From Spongospora subterranea (Eukaryota; Endomyxa; Phytomyxea; Plasmodiophorida; Plasmodiophoridae), in assembly GCA_900404475.1 (NCBI GenBank), contig OUQQ01000156.1, positions 2,935 to 37,594 on the forward strand: a stretch of 34,660 nt of DNA, in the 5' to 3' direction. The notes beneath the pieces were generated by a model. The model saw only the letters and a program-made list of their open reading frames with translations. It was not told the DNA's origin and made no database searches. This document shows, piece after piece, positions 19,931-31,600 of this stretch. Numbering within the stretch: the stretch's first letter is position 1; each line of letters opens with the position of its first letter. Position numbers and translations under genes: made by a program.

Positions 19931-20863
19931 AACCAATGATCGAGTTTGGTTTCCTGTGGGTTCCTCTACCGACTACAGCCGATGGCCGACGCAGCGGTAA
20001 ATGTACGGGGTTTACGGTAGAGGAGCGGTCAGTTTGCTGTCTCGCTCCTGTAATGATATCAAACGTGTGTGTTACGTTGTTTGGCGCTACAGTTCAATAT
20101 TGGATAAGGGTAGGTCTCTGAGAGTTGGGTGCCGGACCATCTCACCGATCTGGGAATCCAGTCACGTCGTCCGTCCTGGCGATCTGGCGTGGCGTGCTCG
20201 GACGGGTCGTACTGGTCCCCAAGTCGTCCTTCTGCTTCTTCACAACGCGCGAAATGATTTGGAAATGTCGGTACCGCTTCACAGCCTGTACTGGGAACAT
20301 TGGTCTAAGTTGTTCGATATCGCTTTTGTGTTTTGCCAGAGAAAAACCGACAGCAGACAAATCGCTTGAGAAGTCCAGGTTCGCTGGATATTTCAGTCGG
20401 TTCATGCGGCATGGTCAAATTATCGGCGGTGTAGGCAGTTTGGTTGATTGCCCATAAACATCATCAGAAGATGCCCTAACACGGTTCTTGAAAGTGAATA
20501 AACCTGTATAGCTATGGACGCCGCTGGTGTTGGCAAAGAGTTTGGAAAGAATCGCAATCCTTTCAGCGATTTCAGTACTGGCATAGGCGTATTCTCTGCT
20601 TCTGAGGGTAGTTCCATTGCGATAGCGATAAAAACCTATTATCGCCGTATCCCTATGTGCACAATCCTAAATTTACTGGCTGAGACCGCAACTGCTCACA
20701 GATTAAGTTTCCCTAATACTGTCAGACAACCGACAAATACCATGATAGTGTACTTCTCAAGACCCTGGTGGCGCCCCTTAAGATTCAATAATAATATAAA
20801 TATTCTTTAATATTGACGAATATGAAAATCACACAGAGCGCATTTTAGAGAGGACAAATGCAG
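19931..20863. other. intergenic region with weak ORFs
   Basis: 933 bases between the Obg GTPase start and the 3' end of the - strand ABCA gene. Frames of 60-122 codons occur on both strands (for example + 20001-20369), but none shows recognisable motifs. The one on the - strand at 20142-20405 is listed separately as doubtful. Confidence 0.4.
20142..20405 (-). CDS. doubtful small basic ORF
   Basis: 87 codons from ATG 20405. The product is basic and hydrophilic (QAVKRYRHFQIISRVVKKQKDD) with an N-terminal amphipathic segment. A second open frame lies just upstream (20617-20420, starting MELPSEAENTPM) and could be an upstream exon. I found no GT..AG join with matching phase between the two, so a single gene is not supported. 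No family recognised. Confidence 0.25.
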   Translation of the reverse strand: MNRLKYPANLDFSSDLSAVGFSLAKHKSDIEQLRPMFPVQAVKRYRHFQIISRVVKKQKDDLGTSTTRPSTPRQIARTDDVTGFPDR

Positions 20864-23800
20864 TCAGGTTGAGGGCAATACTGACACTAGCGTGTTACCC
20901 ATCGCACTCTGCTCAGCCACACTCATCATTATCTCATCCAAGGAATCAGCGCCAACAGTAACATCCGTTATCGGTAGACCATGGTCACTATGCAAAGTCG
21001 AATACAATATTGCAACCGAGTTTACGGCGGCCTTTGGCACATGTACACGAATTCGCCTTTCATTGATTTCGGCGACCGTTGCTCCGGGAAATGTTTCGAG
21101 TATCCAACCTCGAATCTGAGAAACATCTTTTGGCAAATCAAAGCTAATTTCGACCCGATATTGTAACGAGAATTTGGCCCTGAGCTGATTCGGGCTACCA
21201 ATGAATTTGACTTCACCATTCACGAAAAAAACAATCCGATCGCACAACGCTTCAGTTTCGTCCAGCGCGTGCGTCGTCAGCAACACGCAGCGATTTGGGT
21301 CAGATCTAACTTCGTCAATAATCGCCCACATGTGACGACGCGAGGCTGGGTCAACACCAGTTGTCGGTTGATCCATCAGCACGACAGGCCGTTGACCGAT
21401 CAGAGCCATCGCCACTGATAGCTTGCGCTTCATTCCACTCGAGTACGTGCCAGACGGACGATCCGCGCCATGAATCAGACCCACACCATCAATCATGCGA
21501 GTAACAACATCTTCACAAACAACCTCAGGGATGCCCTACAACATGAAAGATTGAATAACACATATAGTGGCGGGATTAACAATGTACGTGAAAATCAAAC
21601 ATCGAAACCGGGTAAAATGTTTAATGAAAAAAAAAGAACATCCATTTTTGTAGCACTTTCCAACTCATCTCAATAATGATTCTAAAACAAAAGTATAAAT
21701 ATTTTCATGGAGTACATTGAGAAATGACTTGAATCAAGCATCTTCATTTGACTTACAACAACGCGGGCATAGAGATGTAACTGCTGCCTTGCAGAAAGCG
21801 ATAAAATCAGGGCATCGTCGAACTGCGCCGCGTATCCGACACGAGACCTGGCAGCGATCGGCGATTTCGCAACGTCAAATCCCGTTACGTGAGCCGACCC
21901 AAAATCTGGCGCCGCCTGTCCCAACAAACACTCGATCATTGACGTCTTTCCGCTCCCATTTGCGCCCAGGAATCCGACAGATGACCCTCCATGAATACCG
22001 ACCGTAACCTCGCGAATCGCGACCTTGTTACCGGAAAGTCTTGAAACTCGTCGTAATTGCAGCAGATCGTCGGGAGTGTTGCGAACACGCTCGATTTCGT
22101 CGGTAACATTTTCGCCAAAATTATGGGTAGTCATTAACTGTGGCTGCTTGCTGCGGTTGGCCCACAAGGACGCCCCCTGATAAATATAAAGGCAATGCTC
22201 AACAAAACACAAGGAATATAAAAAGAATCCGAGTGCGGCCAGAATTAAGTTCACAGTAGAGCAGGAAAGCAGCATATCGGTCTCGGATTCCAAGGCGAAC
22301 ACGAACATGGCAGGATGGAAAATATAGCAAGCGAGCCGAATTGGCGAATAACGAGCAACAAAAAAGAACGAGAAAACAGCCATGGGAATGATGAGCAATG
22401 AATACTGGATGGAAAACGAGGACACACGAAAGGCTACAACTCTCAGAAAGCAGGCGTAAGCGGTGGAGGCGAAGCATAGGCAGGGCGCCGTCAGCAACCA
22501 CATAATGTGTTGTGAGCCCGAGAAAGTCAGCAATACAGCAAGAAAAACGCAGAACGGAACAAATAGCAGGAGGAAATTCCAGACAATGCAAGTAAACCAG
22601 TAAGCGAGTGGCGACAGCCCCACTACGTCCATTTGTATACGGAGGTGGCTTGCCTGAAACAACGAACTTCAAATCAGAACCAAGAAACGCAATGCACATG
22701 GCGAGCAGTGGTGAAAACACAAGCGAACATTGTCAGATTCGAGTAAAAACCATGAAAATTTTGACAAAAACGGAGCTCTGGAATATGTAACCATCAATAG
22801 AGGATGAATATGATTCTCTCGTCGCATTGAAAAAGATTCTGAATGGATTGGATTTCGATTACGAATCATTAATTGCACCAACAATTAATCTGTGATCACA
22901 CTCTTTTCGGTAAAGAAACGTAAGAAAAAGCGTTGAAAGATTAACAATGGATTGCGTCTCGAGTACATAGTACAAAAGAATGAAACTCGCACCAAAAATT
23001 GATGTGCACGAAGGAAAAGATAAATACAGGACAGGAATCCGCTGTCACTTGCAGTGATTTAGGTTGCGATGGTTGCTATACCTGGAGGGTGCCACTGACC
23101 GAGATACAAAACAGAATAATGGAAACTTGTAGTAACGGCGGGATAAGCGCGGCGATCACCAGGACAATGAGCGGAGGAAAGAAAGATATCATATAACTGA
23201 AATCAGAGCGCAAGTATATGAACAGGAATAACATTATCATAGAACTTTGCGACTGAACCGAGACGCGTTCGCGCTGGAATTCCGGAATGGGCTGCAACGG
23301 TTTCGGCGTTCGACCTAGAGCCTGGTCATGTTCCCGAATCGTTCTCAGAAATACGTCAACGAGCCTTGAGGGCGTCAGCGTATAATCTTTGATTCCAAGT
23401 TCGTGTTTGTGTCGTTCGATCCACTTGAAAATGTCCTGAAATTCGGCGGCTATTTGCTGCGGAAGGGTGAAGATGAGTTCCCCGCCATGGCACGAGACAA
23501 GTTGGGCGCCCTTAACGTTTTGGCTTATGGCAACGGTTATACGTCCGTTACCCGCGTCGCTGTTGCGATATTGGGAAGAGATCGATAGCGTGTATCCGGA
23601 TCCAAGGTACTTCCTTAGAAAAATATTTGATCCGAGGCATTGTAATGTTCCAGCGGCCATTATTCCAATCCGGTCCGCTTGGGACTCCGCTTCTTCTACA
23701 CTATGCATAGCGAACGTATTAAAAACGAAACCTCGTTTGAGTGCAAATTGAAGCGTTTTCACTGAACATTAAAACACGTGAGAAAGCTTACGAAGTACCT

Positions 23801-25645
23801 GTGAGTTGTAAAAACGATTGTTTTGCCCTTCTTCATAATACCGATATTGTGCCAAAGTTCGGAGGCGGATTTGAGATCCATTCCCTTGGAAGGCTGGTCC
23901 AGTAAAACCACATCAGAACCACCACAAAAACTATCACAAAAGTAATGTCAAGTTTGCATATTTGAAGACATTATGAAATGATGGGATGCACAAGTAATGC
24001 ATTGCATTAAAAAGCAAAATCAGGGTTACGAAAGAATGACCTAGCATTGCTGAGCATTGAAAATTCACGAGGCGAGCGCAGAATTAGAAAGAAGACGAAT
24101 GCGCTCGAGCAAGTCGGATGATTGTGACTTACGCGATGGCAACGGAGACTTTCCTTTGCAGACCAGAGGGCAAACTTTTGATGCGGAAATGCGCCCAGTC
24201 AGTTAACCCTAGCTGGATCATTATGTCTTTGGCGTCACAAGAGGCTTCAAGGGCCGTTAGACCCTTGATTCGGCAGAAGATCAGCAAGTTCTCGAGGACA
24301 GTAAGCGAGCGGCAAGCCCCATCAAATTTTGGGCAGATACCGACGTTATGTAGAGCTGCGACAGGGTTTTCTTTGGTGTCAATTCCATTTATCAGCACCT
24401 GGCCCGACGTCAAAGTTTGAATTCCCATCAAACATTCCATAAGCGACGTCTTTCCTGATCCGTTATAACCTAGTTGTAAATAGAGATGGTCTGAGCACAT
24501 GTGCTTTGGAAAAGAATGTTGAGATGAAATGTTCAGTGATTACCCAATAGAGCAAATGTTTCGCCGACATATACTTGTAAATTAAGTTGATCAACGGCGA
24601 TGATGGTACCCCTACTGTAAGTCTTAGTGGCATTGCGAACGCTGATACCAATGGGTCTCTCCTCAAGGTCGGCCGCAAACCGTTGCAGATCGCTGCCGGC
24701 CGGCAACATTGGCTCCTGCTTTTTCTGCTCCGGAATCATCATCTTCGAAACAATAAACCGCAACGCGCCAACGCTACAAAAGTGCAAGACCGGAGTGCCC
24801 AAGATGCCGCACATGATCGACGCCGAAACCGCCGGAAGTATTAACATGAACATGTGTGAAAATGACCACAAATCGACAAAAGAATCGGGATTCGAAACAA
24901 AATCAATAAAGAGGGTGCGCAACAGCTGGTATTGACCCGTCAAAGGGTGGAAATAATGGAAAAATTGTGAAAACTTGTCGATGAACGGGATGATCGACAG
25001 TGGAAGTTCAAGGGTTCCCATATCGTGTTGCCCTTTCATTAGCGATACAACTGCTGGGCCCATAAACGTCAATAGCGACGCGTGCTTAGCCGCACGTTTG
25101 CTGCTGAAGAAGGCACAATGCATGTAACAGAACGGAATATAGGCCAACATGTAGAATAGGTTGAAAAACATAATGACGAAGACCTTAGGTTGTAAAGGCA
25201 ATTCGCCCTTGAACTCTGGGATAATAGGGAATGAGATTAAGCGCCCGACAAAGCAGGAGAGGATGATAGTCGGCAGAGCCCAAATCAAGAGGAAGTAAGG
25301 GAGGTAGGCTAGAACCCAGGAAGCCAGATAAGAAAGTTCTCCAACGCCCAAAGTTCGCAACAGTTGATGAGTTTTGGATGATTTTTCACTCATTATATTC
25401 CCGATGATGTCGACAACGATGGTGACACCGCTGATGTAGAAAATCTGAATAAAAAAAGGCCCCAAGAACCTGATGAGTTCGATGGTGTCTTGCTGGTTTT
25501 GGCGGTCAATGAAGCTCGCATAAGCCAGCGCGCCAATCGAGGCCATATTGAAAACAGCTCGAACTGCCATCCCAACCTTATTGCGATACATGACTATCAT
25601 GTTCTTAAACAGCAAGACCGGCAATACTTCAAACATGGTCGCCAT
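20864..25645 (-). CDS. ABCA-type full transporter with both Walker B glutamates replaced
   Basis: Full-length ABC subfamily A-like protein, 1252 residues, six exons: 24544-25645, 24133-24469, 23799-23930, 23082-23700, 21757-22653, 20864-21535. Layout TMD1-NBD1-TMD2-NBD2, without the large extracellular domains of animal ABCA proteins. Walker A is intact in both NBDs (GYNGSGKTS at 368-376; GANGSGKTS). NBD1 has a Q-loop Lys415 instead of Gln, signature LPSGL (467-471) instead of LSGGQ, and Walker B LLDQP with Gln492 where the catalytic Glu should be. NBD2 has signature SSGM instead of SGGM, and LMDQP with Gln1085. Switch histidines (TTH) remain. The frame is open throughout, so this looks like a maintained, catalytically impaired paralog rather than a pseudogene. 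ATG 25645 follows an in-frame stop. It is head-to-head with an intact paralog at 28606. Confidence 0.92.
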
Positions 25646-26554
25646 GCCTTCTCCAACAAGATAGCAATAGATGTAGTATGAATCAGGATAGGATGCGCTA
25701 CTTTACAAGCGGGAAACGGCAAGCCGTGCTCAACAGGTAAACCTGATGACGCAGCGACACTGCTTTTTGCGGCTGTGTCCACGGACTGCAGATTGATGCG
25801 AGTCATGAGTCAAAAACCCACTCCGCATGTGTTGGAGAGCAGTTGTATGGGCGTTCGAGATTGTTGTTACCAAACACGAATGTGCCGTGAAATCGCCCAA
25901 TAGATCATGTTTTGCTAGTGCGAATGACAATATTGGGCCGAGAGCATGGAACTGGACACGATCCACGCCTAATACAGTCCTTGTTCATAATGTTGGGCGA
26001 TCTGGTTTTTGGGATTGAAAACCGGCTGCCAGGTTCATCGTGGGAACTGGAAAATCATCGTATATGATGGTGTTGGCCTCGTCAGATGAATTCACCGGGG
26101 AATTCACCAGGGTCCAAGCTTAAGGAAGGACAATGTTCACACCACATTCGTCACTGCAGGGTTAGAAGCAAAAATAGAGAGAAAGTGGGAGATGCATAGA
26201 GGAGAGGAGAATATTAAATTGGCACGTGGTCACTATGCGGCGACGCCTTCTCAGATGTGTCTCTCAACTCGCGCCATCCGCAATGTGGGGTTTCAGTTAG
26301 TTTTGACCCCCTGGTTTCTTATCACGTATGAGCTGGTAAATACCCCAGTAATCATCGTAGAGGATCAATTCAAACCCATGTCCTAAAATGCAGTTCAAAT
26401 AAATTATGTTTCAGACCCTCAGTTTTTGATTCGAGAATCATTACAATTCAAGATTTTTTCGGTGACCACAAATCCGTTCTGGAACTTTTTTTTCTGTCGC
26501 TTCCCGGTGACAACCTGTAACTTCATAAATGGTCGGGTACTACCTTCGCTATAT
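25646..26554. other. intergenic region upstream of the ABCA (-) and membrane-protein (+) genes
   Basis: About 900 bases containing the promoter side of the - strand ABCA gene and of the + strand membrane-protein gene. The only structure noticed is a 12-13 bp tandem duplication (GAATTCACCGGG then GAATTCACCAGGG) at 26088-26112. No coding frame is supported. Confidence 0.45.
26088..26112. repeat. tandem duplication of a 12-13 bp word
   Basis: GAATTCACCGGG (26088-26099) is followed immediately by GAATTCACCAGGG (26100-26112). It is two copies only, differing by a one-base insertion. Probably a local slippage duplication. Confidence 0.5.
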
Positions 26555-27652
26555 ATGATCAGAATACAGTTGCTGATTTTGGCTGTGGTAATTGCTGCCA
26601 CCGACGCCGCCTTCAGAAAGTTACGAGTACCGATTGCTGACGACCAGCCCGACCAGATCCTGCGTCGTCATTGTGCTGAGGCTCGTGGGACCAGAGACTC
26701 CTGCGAGCGGATCGCGTCCAATGCTAGTTCGTATGGATACTACTATTCCATTGGGGAACAATGCTCATGCAGGCTTTTGGCGGTGCCTATATGCTCATTC
26801 TGGCAACCATTCGCGGCCAGCTATATAGGCGGTAAACCCCCATCTGAACTGATGGTATATGTTAATGATGAGCCACTGCCAAGTTCCCCTCTGGTTCAGT
26901 ATACAGGATATTCCCCTTTATGGGAACCAGGGGCAGTCACCGATTATATAGAAATTCGCACGAGAAGATATCTGACCGGAACAGGAGTTCCTCAAATTCA
27001 ACAGACACGGAAATCATTCAAAAACGGAACAATGACCTCGGTGAATTCCTCAGCTAACCCTAAATTGGGTTCTTGTAATGCAATATGTGATGAGCAGGAA
27101 GTTGCATGTGCAATGTTATTCGATATCTGGTATGACTCAAGGGGCGAATCAGTCAACGTGTGTCACCTATTTGGGCCAAGTGCCATTGAGAACCTGGCGA
27201 CTATGAAGCTGTGGGAGCCACAAGAGGGTGATGGCAAAGGGACACGAGTCGCAACCACAATCCATATTGATAGAACCTCATGGAATCCATCTGTCAACTA
27301 CTGTTCCAATAAGAACTGGGCCAGTCAACAAGTCACGACAGCGCCGCTGAAATCGGTGAGATCTACACGCGCCATGACTCAAACCTCGCAATCAAAGAAC
27401 ACCTCGAGCATTGCCATCGCCGATAATATCAATGCGCTCAATGAAGGACACCCTAGCAATGTCACGCCAGTGACCATCATGGCTGGCGCTGGAGGAATTG
27501 TGGGCATCGTAGCGTTTGCGCTGATTATGGGGTTCGGTTGTCGGAACCGCCGAATTCTCGCTAAACAAGTCGCAAATATGGCCAGATGGGAGGCAGCTGC
27601 ACTTCCATCCGATTACACAATTGCCGATGATATGAGGCATCCTGTTTTATAA
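26555..27652 (+). CDS. type I membrane protein of unknown function
   Basis: 365 residues from ATG 26555, chosen because it places a signal peptide (MIRIQLLILAVVIAATDAAF) at the N-terminus; the frame is open further upstream without a better start. The ectodomain of about 285 residues has about 12 cysteines, several N-glycosylation sequons (NAS, NGT, NSS, NTS) and Trp/Tyr-rich segments. One membrane helix spans about 306-328 (IMAGAGGIVGIVAFALIMGFG), followed by a basic stop-transfer (CRNRR) and a cytoplasmic tail of about 35 residues ending SDYTIADDMRHPVL. No family is recognised. It is a single exon between two divergent ABCA paralogs, and its surface-receptor-like form is inferred from topology only. 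Confidence 0.7.
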   Translation: MIRIQLLILAVVIAATDAAFRKLRVPIADDQPDQILRRHCAEARGTRDSCERIASNASSYGYYYSIGEQCSCRLLAVPICSFWQPFAASYIGGKPPSELMVYVNDEPLPSSPLVQYTGYSPLWEPGAVTDYIEIRTRRYLTGTGVPQIQQTRKSFKNGTMTSVNSSANPKLGSCNAICDEQEVACAMLFDIWYDSRGESVNVCHLFGPSAIENLATMKLWEPQEGDGKGTRVATTIHIDRTSWNPSVNYCSNKNWASQQVTTAPLKSVRSTRAMTQTSQSKNTSSIAIADNINALNEGHPSNVTPVTIMAGAGGIVGIVAFALIMGFGCRNRRILAKQVANMARWEAAALPSDYTIADDMRHPVL

Positions 27653-28605
27653 GCTCAATATGAAACTTCGGTGGTTTCATCATCATTAAACTTGTATATA
27701 TTCTCCAGTTTCATTGCAATCGGCAGTCAGTTCACTGAGAAATAGACGTTGACTCTAGCAATGAGGGACCAGCATATAGGTGGTGAATTTGCTGAAAAGT
27801 GACGCTAAAGCGACTTACCCCGAGGGCGGATTATCCTGAGGCAGACGATGAAAACGTCATCGCACAGTCAAACTAGGCTCCCGGTATATGACCAGGAACA
27901 CTCGCTGATTTTGGTCTCCAAAGCTTGAAATCAATCCCCAGCTAATTCAACTGATTACAGTACGTAAAAACACCAGAGTTGAAAAAAAACTGATATTGGA
28001 GTTGGATTCTAACGTCGCCATTTACCTTTTAGCCATTTTGCGGGCTTATTACAGAAATTATCTGTTGAGTTTGGATGTGATCCGTAAATTGTCTGAATCA
28101 AATAAGAAAATTTTCGGCCCGCATGATTTTCGGCACAGGAAAATCGATTTCAGACGCTGAAAATCCGCCGGGAAAATCGACTTTCATGAATGGGAAGTGG
28201 GTGGGTGGTAAACACAGTCCGCAAGATCGATTTTCATCTGAAAATCACCTCGGGAAGATAAGAATCGATTTTCAGGCCATCTAAACTCCCCGCCAGGAAA
28301 ATCGATTTGCAAAGTTGCGTGGTTTGTCATACTTGATACCCCCTTGTGATGTTAATCCAAAATATTGTGAACATACGGAGTTGTAGGGTTTATCAGAACC
28401 CCAGAGCGCCGGAGATTTGCGATTGCCACTGAGGGCCGAGGGCCGCGGAGATGTATGACTGCAGGAGCGAGACAGTGGTCGAATCACGCGGATGGTGTTC
28501 GACCCAGTCATCCCGCGGACTTTATTTCGATTTGGGTTACCCTCCAAACTTGGCGGAACGCTCATACCTTGATTTATTAGATTGTCATCACGTCTGCTTA
28601 GCGCA
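27653..28605. other. intergenic region upstream of the intact ABCA gene
   Basis: 953 bases between the membrane-protein stop and the ABCA start. It holds the AATCGATT motif cluster (listed separately) and otherwise no supported gene. A - strand frame at 28281-28565 lacks recognisable content. Confidence 0.5.
28137..28310. promoter_or_regulatory. cluster of five GAAAATCGATT-type motifs in both orientations
   Basis: Five near-copies of a partly palindromic word: AGGAAAATCGATTTCAG at 28137, GGGAAAATCGACTTTCA at 28170, AGATCGATTTTCATC near 28224 (reverse), AGAATCGATTTTCAGG at 28261 (reverse) and CCAGGAAAATCGATTTGC at 28293. Additional CTGAAAATC half-words lie between. The cluster ends about 295 bp before the ABCA start codon. 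Repetition of a dyad in both orientations suggests a protein-binding array, but a decayed repeat element is also possible. Confidence 0.5.
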
Positions 28606-31600
28606 ATGGTGTTGGCATGGCGCGCTATAACGGCTATGACCTACAAGAACAAGCTTCTGTTTAAGTCGTCAAAGCTGACATTAGGAATGAAGTTGGCCGG
28701 GACAATCTTTGTGGTATTAAACTCGTGGTCGCTGTCTATGCAGGATCAGACATATCCGATAATGATGATAGTGACAATGTTTTTTAATGCGATGATGATA
28801 ATGTTGGCGTCACTCTTTATGGTTAAAGATGTTGTCAATAAGATAATGGTGGAAAAAGTCAACAAAACCCGTCAACAACTTCGGTCTTTGGGCGTATCTG
28901 AGGTCTCATACCTTCTATCATTTCTCCTGTCGTACTTTCCTATATTGTTTGCAGCATGGGCTCTACCCGGGCTCGCTGCCATATGGATGTTAGGATCAAG
29001 GGCCGCCATTATCATGGTTCCATATCTCATTCATTTCCTATCGTTCGTCCCGTTCGCCTACCTTCATTGCGCGCTGTTTCAGAGCATTCGTGCCGCCACT
29101 TTTTCCGTGTACTTGACGTTCACTTTCCCAGCTCTGCCATCTTTGCTTCTTATCTACAACGAAATGGAACATACTTTTGGTGTCACGACTGTTTCTTGGC
29201 TACAAGCAATTGTTGATATTTTCCGCTACATCCATCCTCTTGTCGGTTTTCTTGAGTTCACGTTTGATCGAACAAAATTGTTGACCCTGGACCAAAAATG
29301 GGTCTTGAGCGGCTCAGACATAGGTGAGGTGTGCCTGGCGCTACTCCCGCTCCTATCGTCGATCTGTATATGCTCCCTGCTCGGTCTTTATTTGACTCAT
29401 TGTATACCATCGCCGTTTTACAATACCCACCGGTGGACCTTCATCTTTGATGTTTTCACGTCAAGCTCCGGCGGTAAAAATCTCATCAAAGAGCCCGTTG
29501 TTCCATCGGGTGTCGATCCCGATCGTTTCGAAAGTGACATCGGTGGTAAACCAGTTGGTGTCAGTATTCGCAACGTCACTAAATCATATAACAATGGAGC
29601 GGTAAAGGCGGTTAATGGTGTTAACCTGCAGATGTACAATGGGGAAATATTCGCCCTATTAGGTCAATATTGTCGTTGATTTCCACAGAATAATGCTAAT
29701 TGTGTTTGGTAATAGGTCATAACGGTGCCGGGAAAACATCAATATTAGAATGTTTAATGGGAATGCAATCATTTACCAGTGGACAGGCGTTTGTCAATGG
29801 AATTGATATTGATGTCGATCCGATTGGCGCTTGTCAAGGCGTTGGGATTTGCCCACAGTTCGACGGCTCGTTTATGTCGCTAACGGTTGAACAAAACCTG
29901 CAGATCTTCTGCCGGTTGAAAGGTCTTAATGGCGGCGATGCCGATCGCGACAGCGAAATGATCATGCGCTATCTCCACCTAACAAATAAGGCGAACTGTA
30001 AGGTTAAGAAGCTATCTGGTGGTCAAAAGCGCAAACTTGCTGTGGGACTAGCGTAAGTTCAGTTGATTTTTATTGTTTCGTTTATCATGATTGTGCTGTT
30101 CATCACCGTTTATTAACTGATTGATACTGATCTGGCTATTGCTATAGCTTCTGTGGCGGATCGAATGTGATTTTATTGGATGAACCGTCTTCGGGAATGG
30201 ATATCCAGGCGATGATTCAGCTGTGGGATATCATTCGTTCTATGAAGAAAGGTCGTACAATCATCTTAACTACTCACAGGTAATGGATTTTTATCTCGTC
30301 TCCCCAATCATATTTCTTACATCACTGCTTAGTATGCAGGAAGCGGAGATCTTGGGGGATCGTATTGGAATCATGTCGGCTGGATCACTACAATGTCTTG
30401 GATCGAATCTGTTCCTCAAGAATCGCCTCGGATCGGGATACACATTATCTTTATATTCACCACATCACGATGATGATGAAGGGGCTCTCCGTATCAAATC
30501 ATTTATCAGCCAACTTGGTCCTGAAGCGAAGCTCACATCATCCAGTGCTGGAGAATTCGTATTCAGTTTACCACCTCAATCTGCTCGTGATTCCCAATTA
30601 GTATTTGACGCTATTGAACGAGAGAAAACCGCTTTGGGCATTATCGACTATACGTTGACACCTTCTACACTTGAAGACGTGTTCCTTCGTATTGTTCGCG
30701 AACACGACGAGGCCCTTGGTCAGCTTGTCGAACCGGTGGCGCCAATGCCATCGTTTGAATTTCATCGTCCATCATTATTGGAGCAATGTCGAGTTCTTCT
30801 CTTCTTTCTATCCACTCTTTTTTTTCAAGATTCAACACTCCTCTGCTCTCTGTTACCTGCATTTGGTTGTGCCTTTGGCAGTTTTGCACATGACATCTGG
30901 GCCAATGCTTCAATGTTTTTTGTCCTGTTTGCCATTGTCCCTCAATTCGCCACCAATATTTGCAGTTTTAAGGTGAGCTCTGTGTTTATCGTAATTTTCC
31001 GCAATCTGATTCTGTTTTGTTTTCTTCATTGCAGGCTACTGGTGTTCGCTTGCAATTCGACACATTAGGAATGTCACCAGCAGCGTTTTGGATCACGACT
31101 TTCGCATGGAACTACACGATTCTGCTCTCTATCTACTCCAGTTTACTCTTCATTATTTGGATGGGGTCATCAAGCATGGTTGATTTTTGGTTTTACGTGA
31201 CGCCAGCTCTGTGCTTTGGCACACTTGGGTTTTCCACGTTCCTTGCTTACATATTTCGGAATCCTTCTTCCAAAGTTACGGCCCAATTTGCATTACAATA
31301 TGTTCCAGTTCTATCAATGCCTGTTTTTCTTAATCTCAATTTCAAGTATCGCCTCTTTCTCAGCTTCGTTACTCCTGCTACATATGCTCAAACGATTCTT
31401 TCATATCCCGACCTATATCCTGACCTGAACGCGTCAGTTCTGAACGTAAACATGGTGCTGATCGGAATGGGAATATTCTGGTTTGGTTTGGCGATCTTTG
31501 CAGATTTTGCCTACCGTAATCCCATCGTCTTGCTACGAATCCGCCGTTTGATATTCTCAGCGCCCACAAACTTGTCAGTCCAGCTGTTGGACTCTGATGT

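Noticed and set aside
20001..20369. 122-codon + strand frame in the intergenic region
   Set aside because: No motif, biased composition, and overlapped by equally long frames on the other strand.
22199..22720. 173-codon - strand frame in the ABCA gene
   Set aside because: Out-of-frame shadow of the TMD2 exon except for the short hydrophobic stretch noted as a separate finding.
20864..25645. Calling the - strand ABCA gene a pseudogene
   Set aside because: All six exons are open with conserved phases and intact Walker A motifs; only specific catalytic residues are changed.
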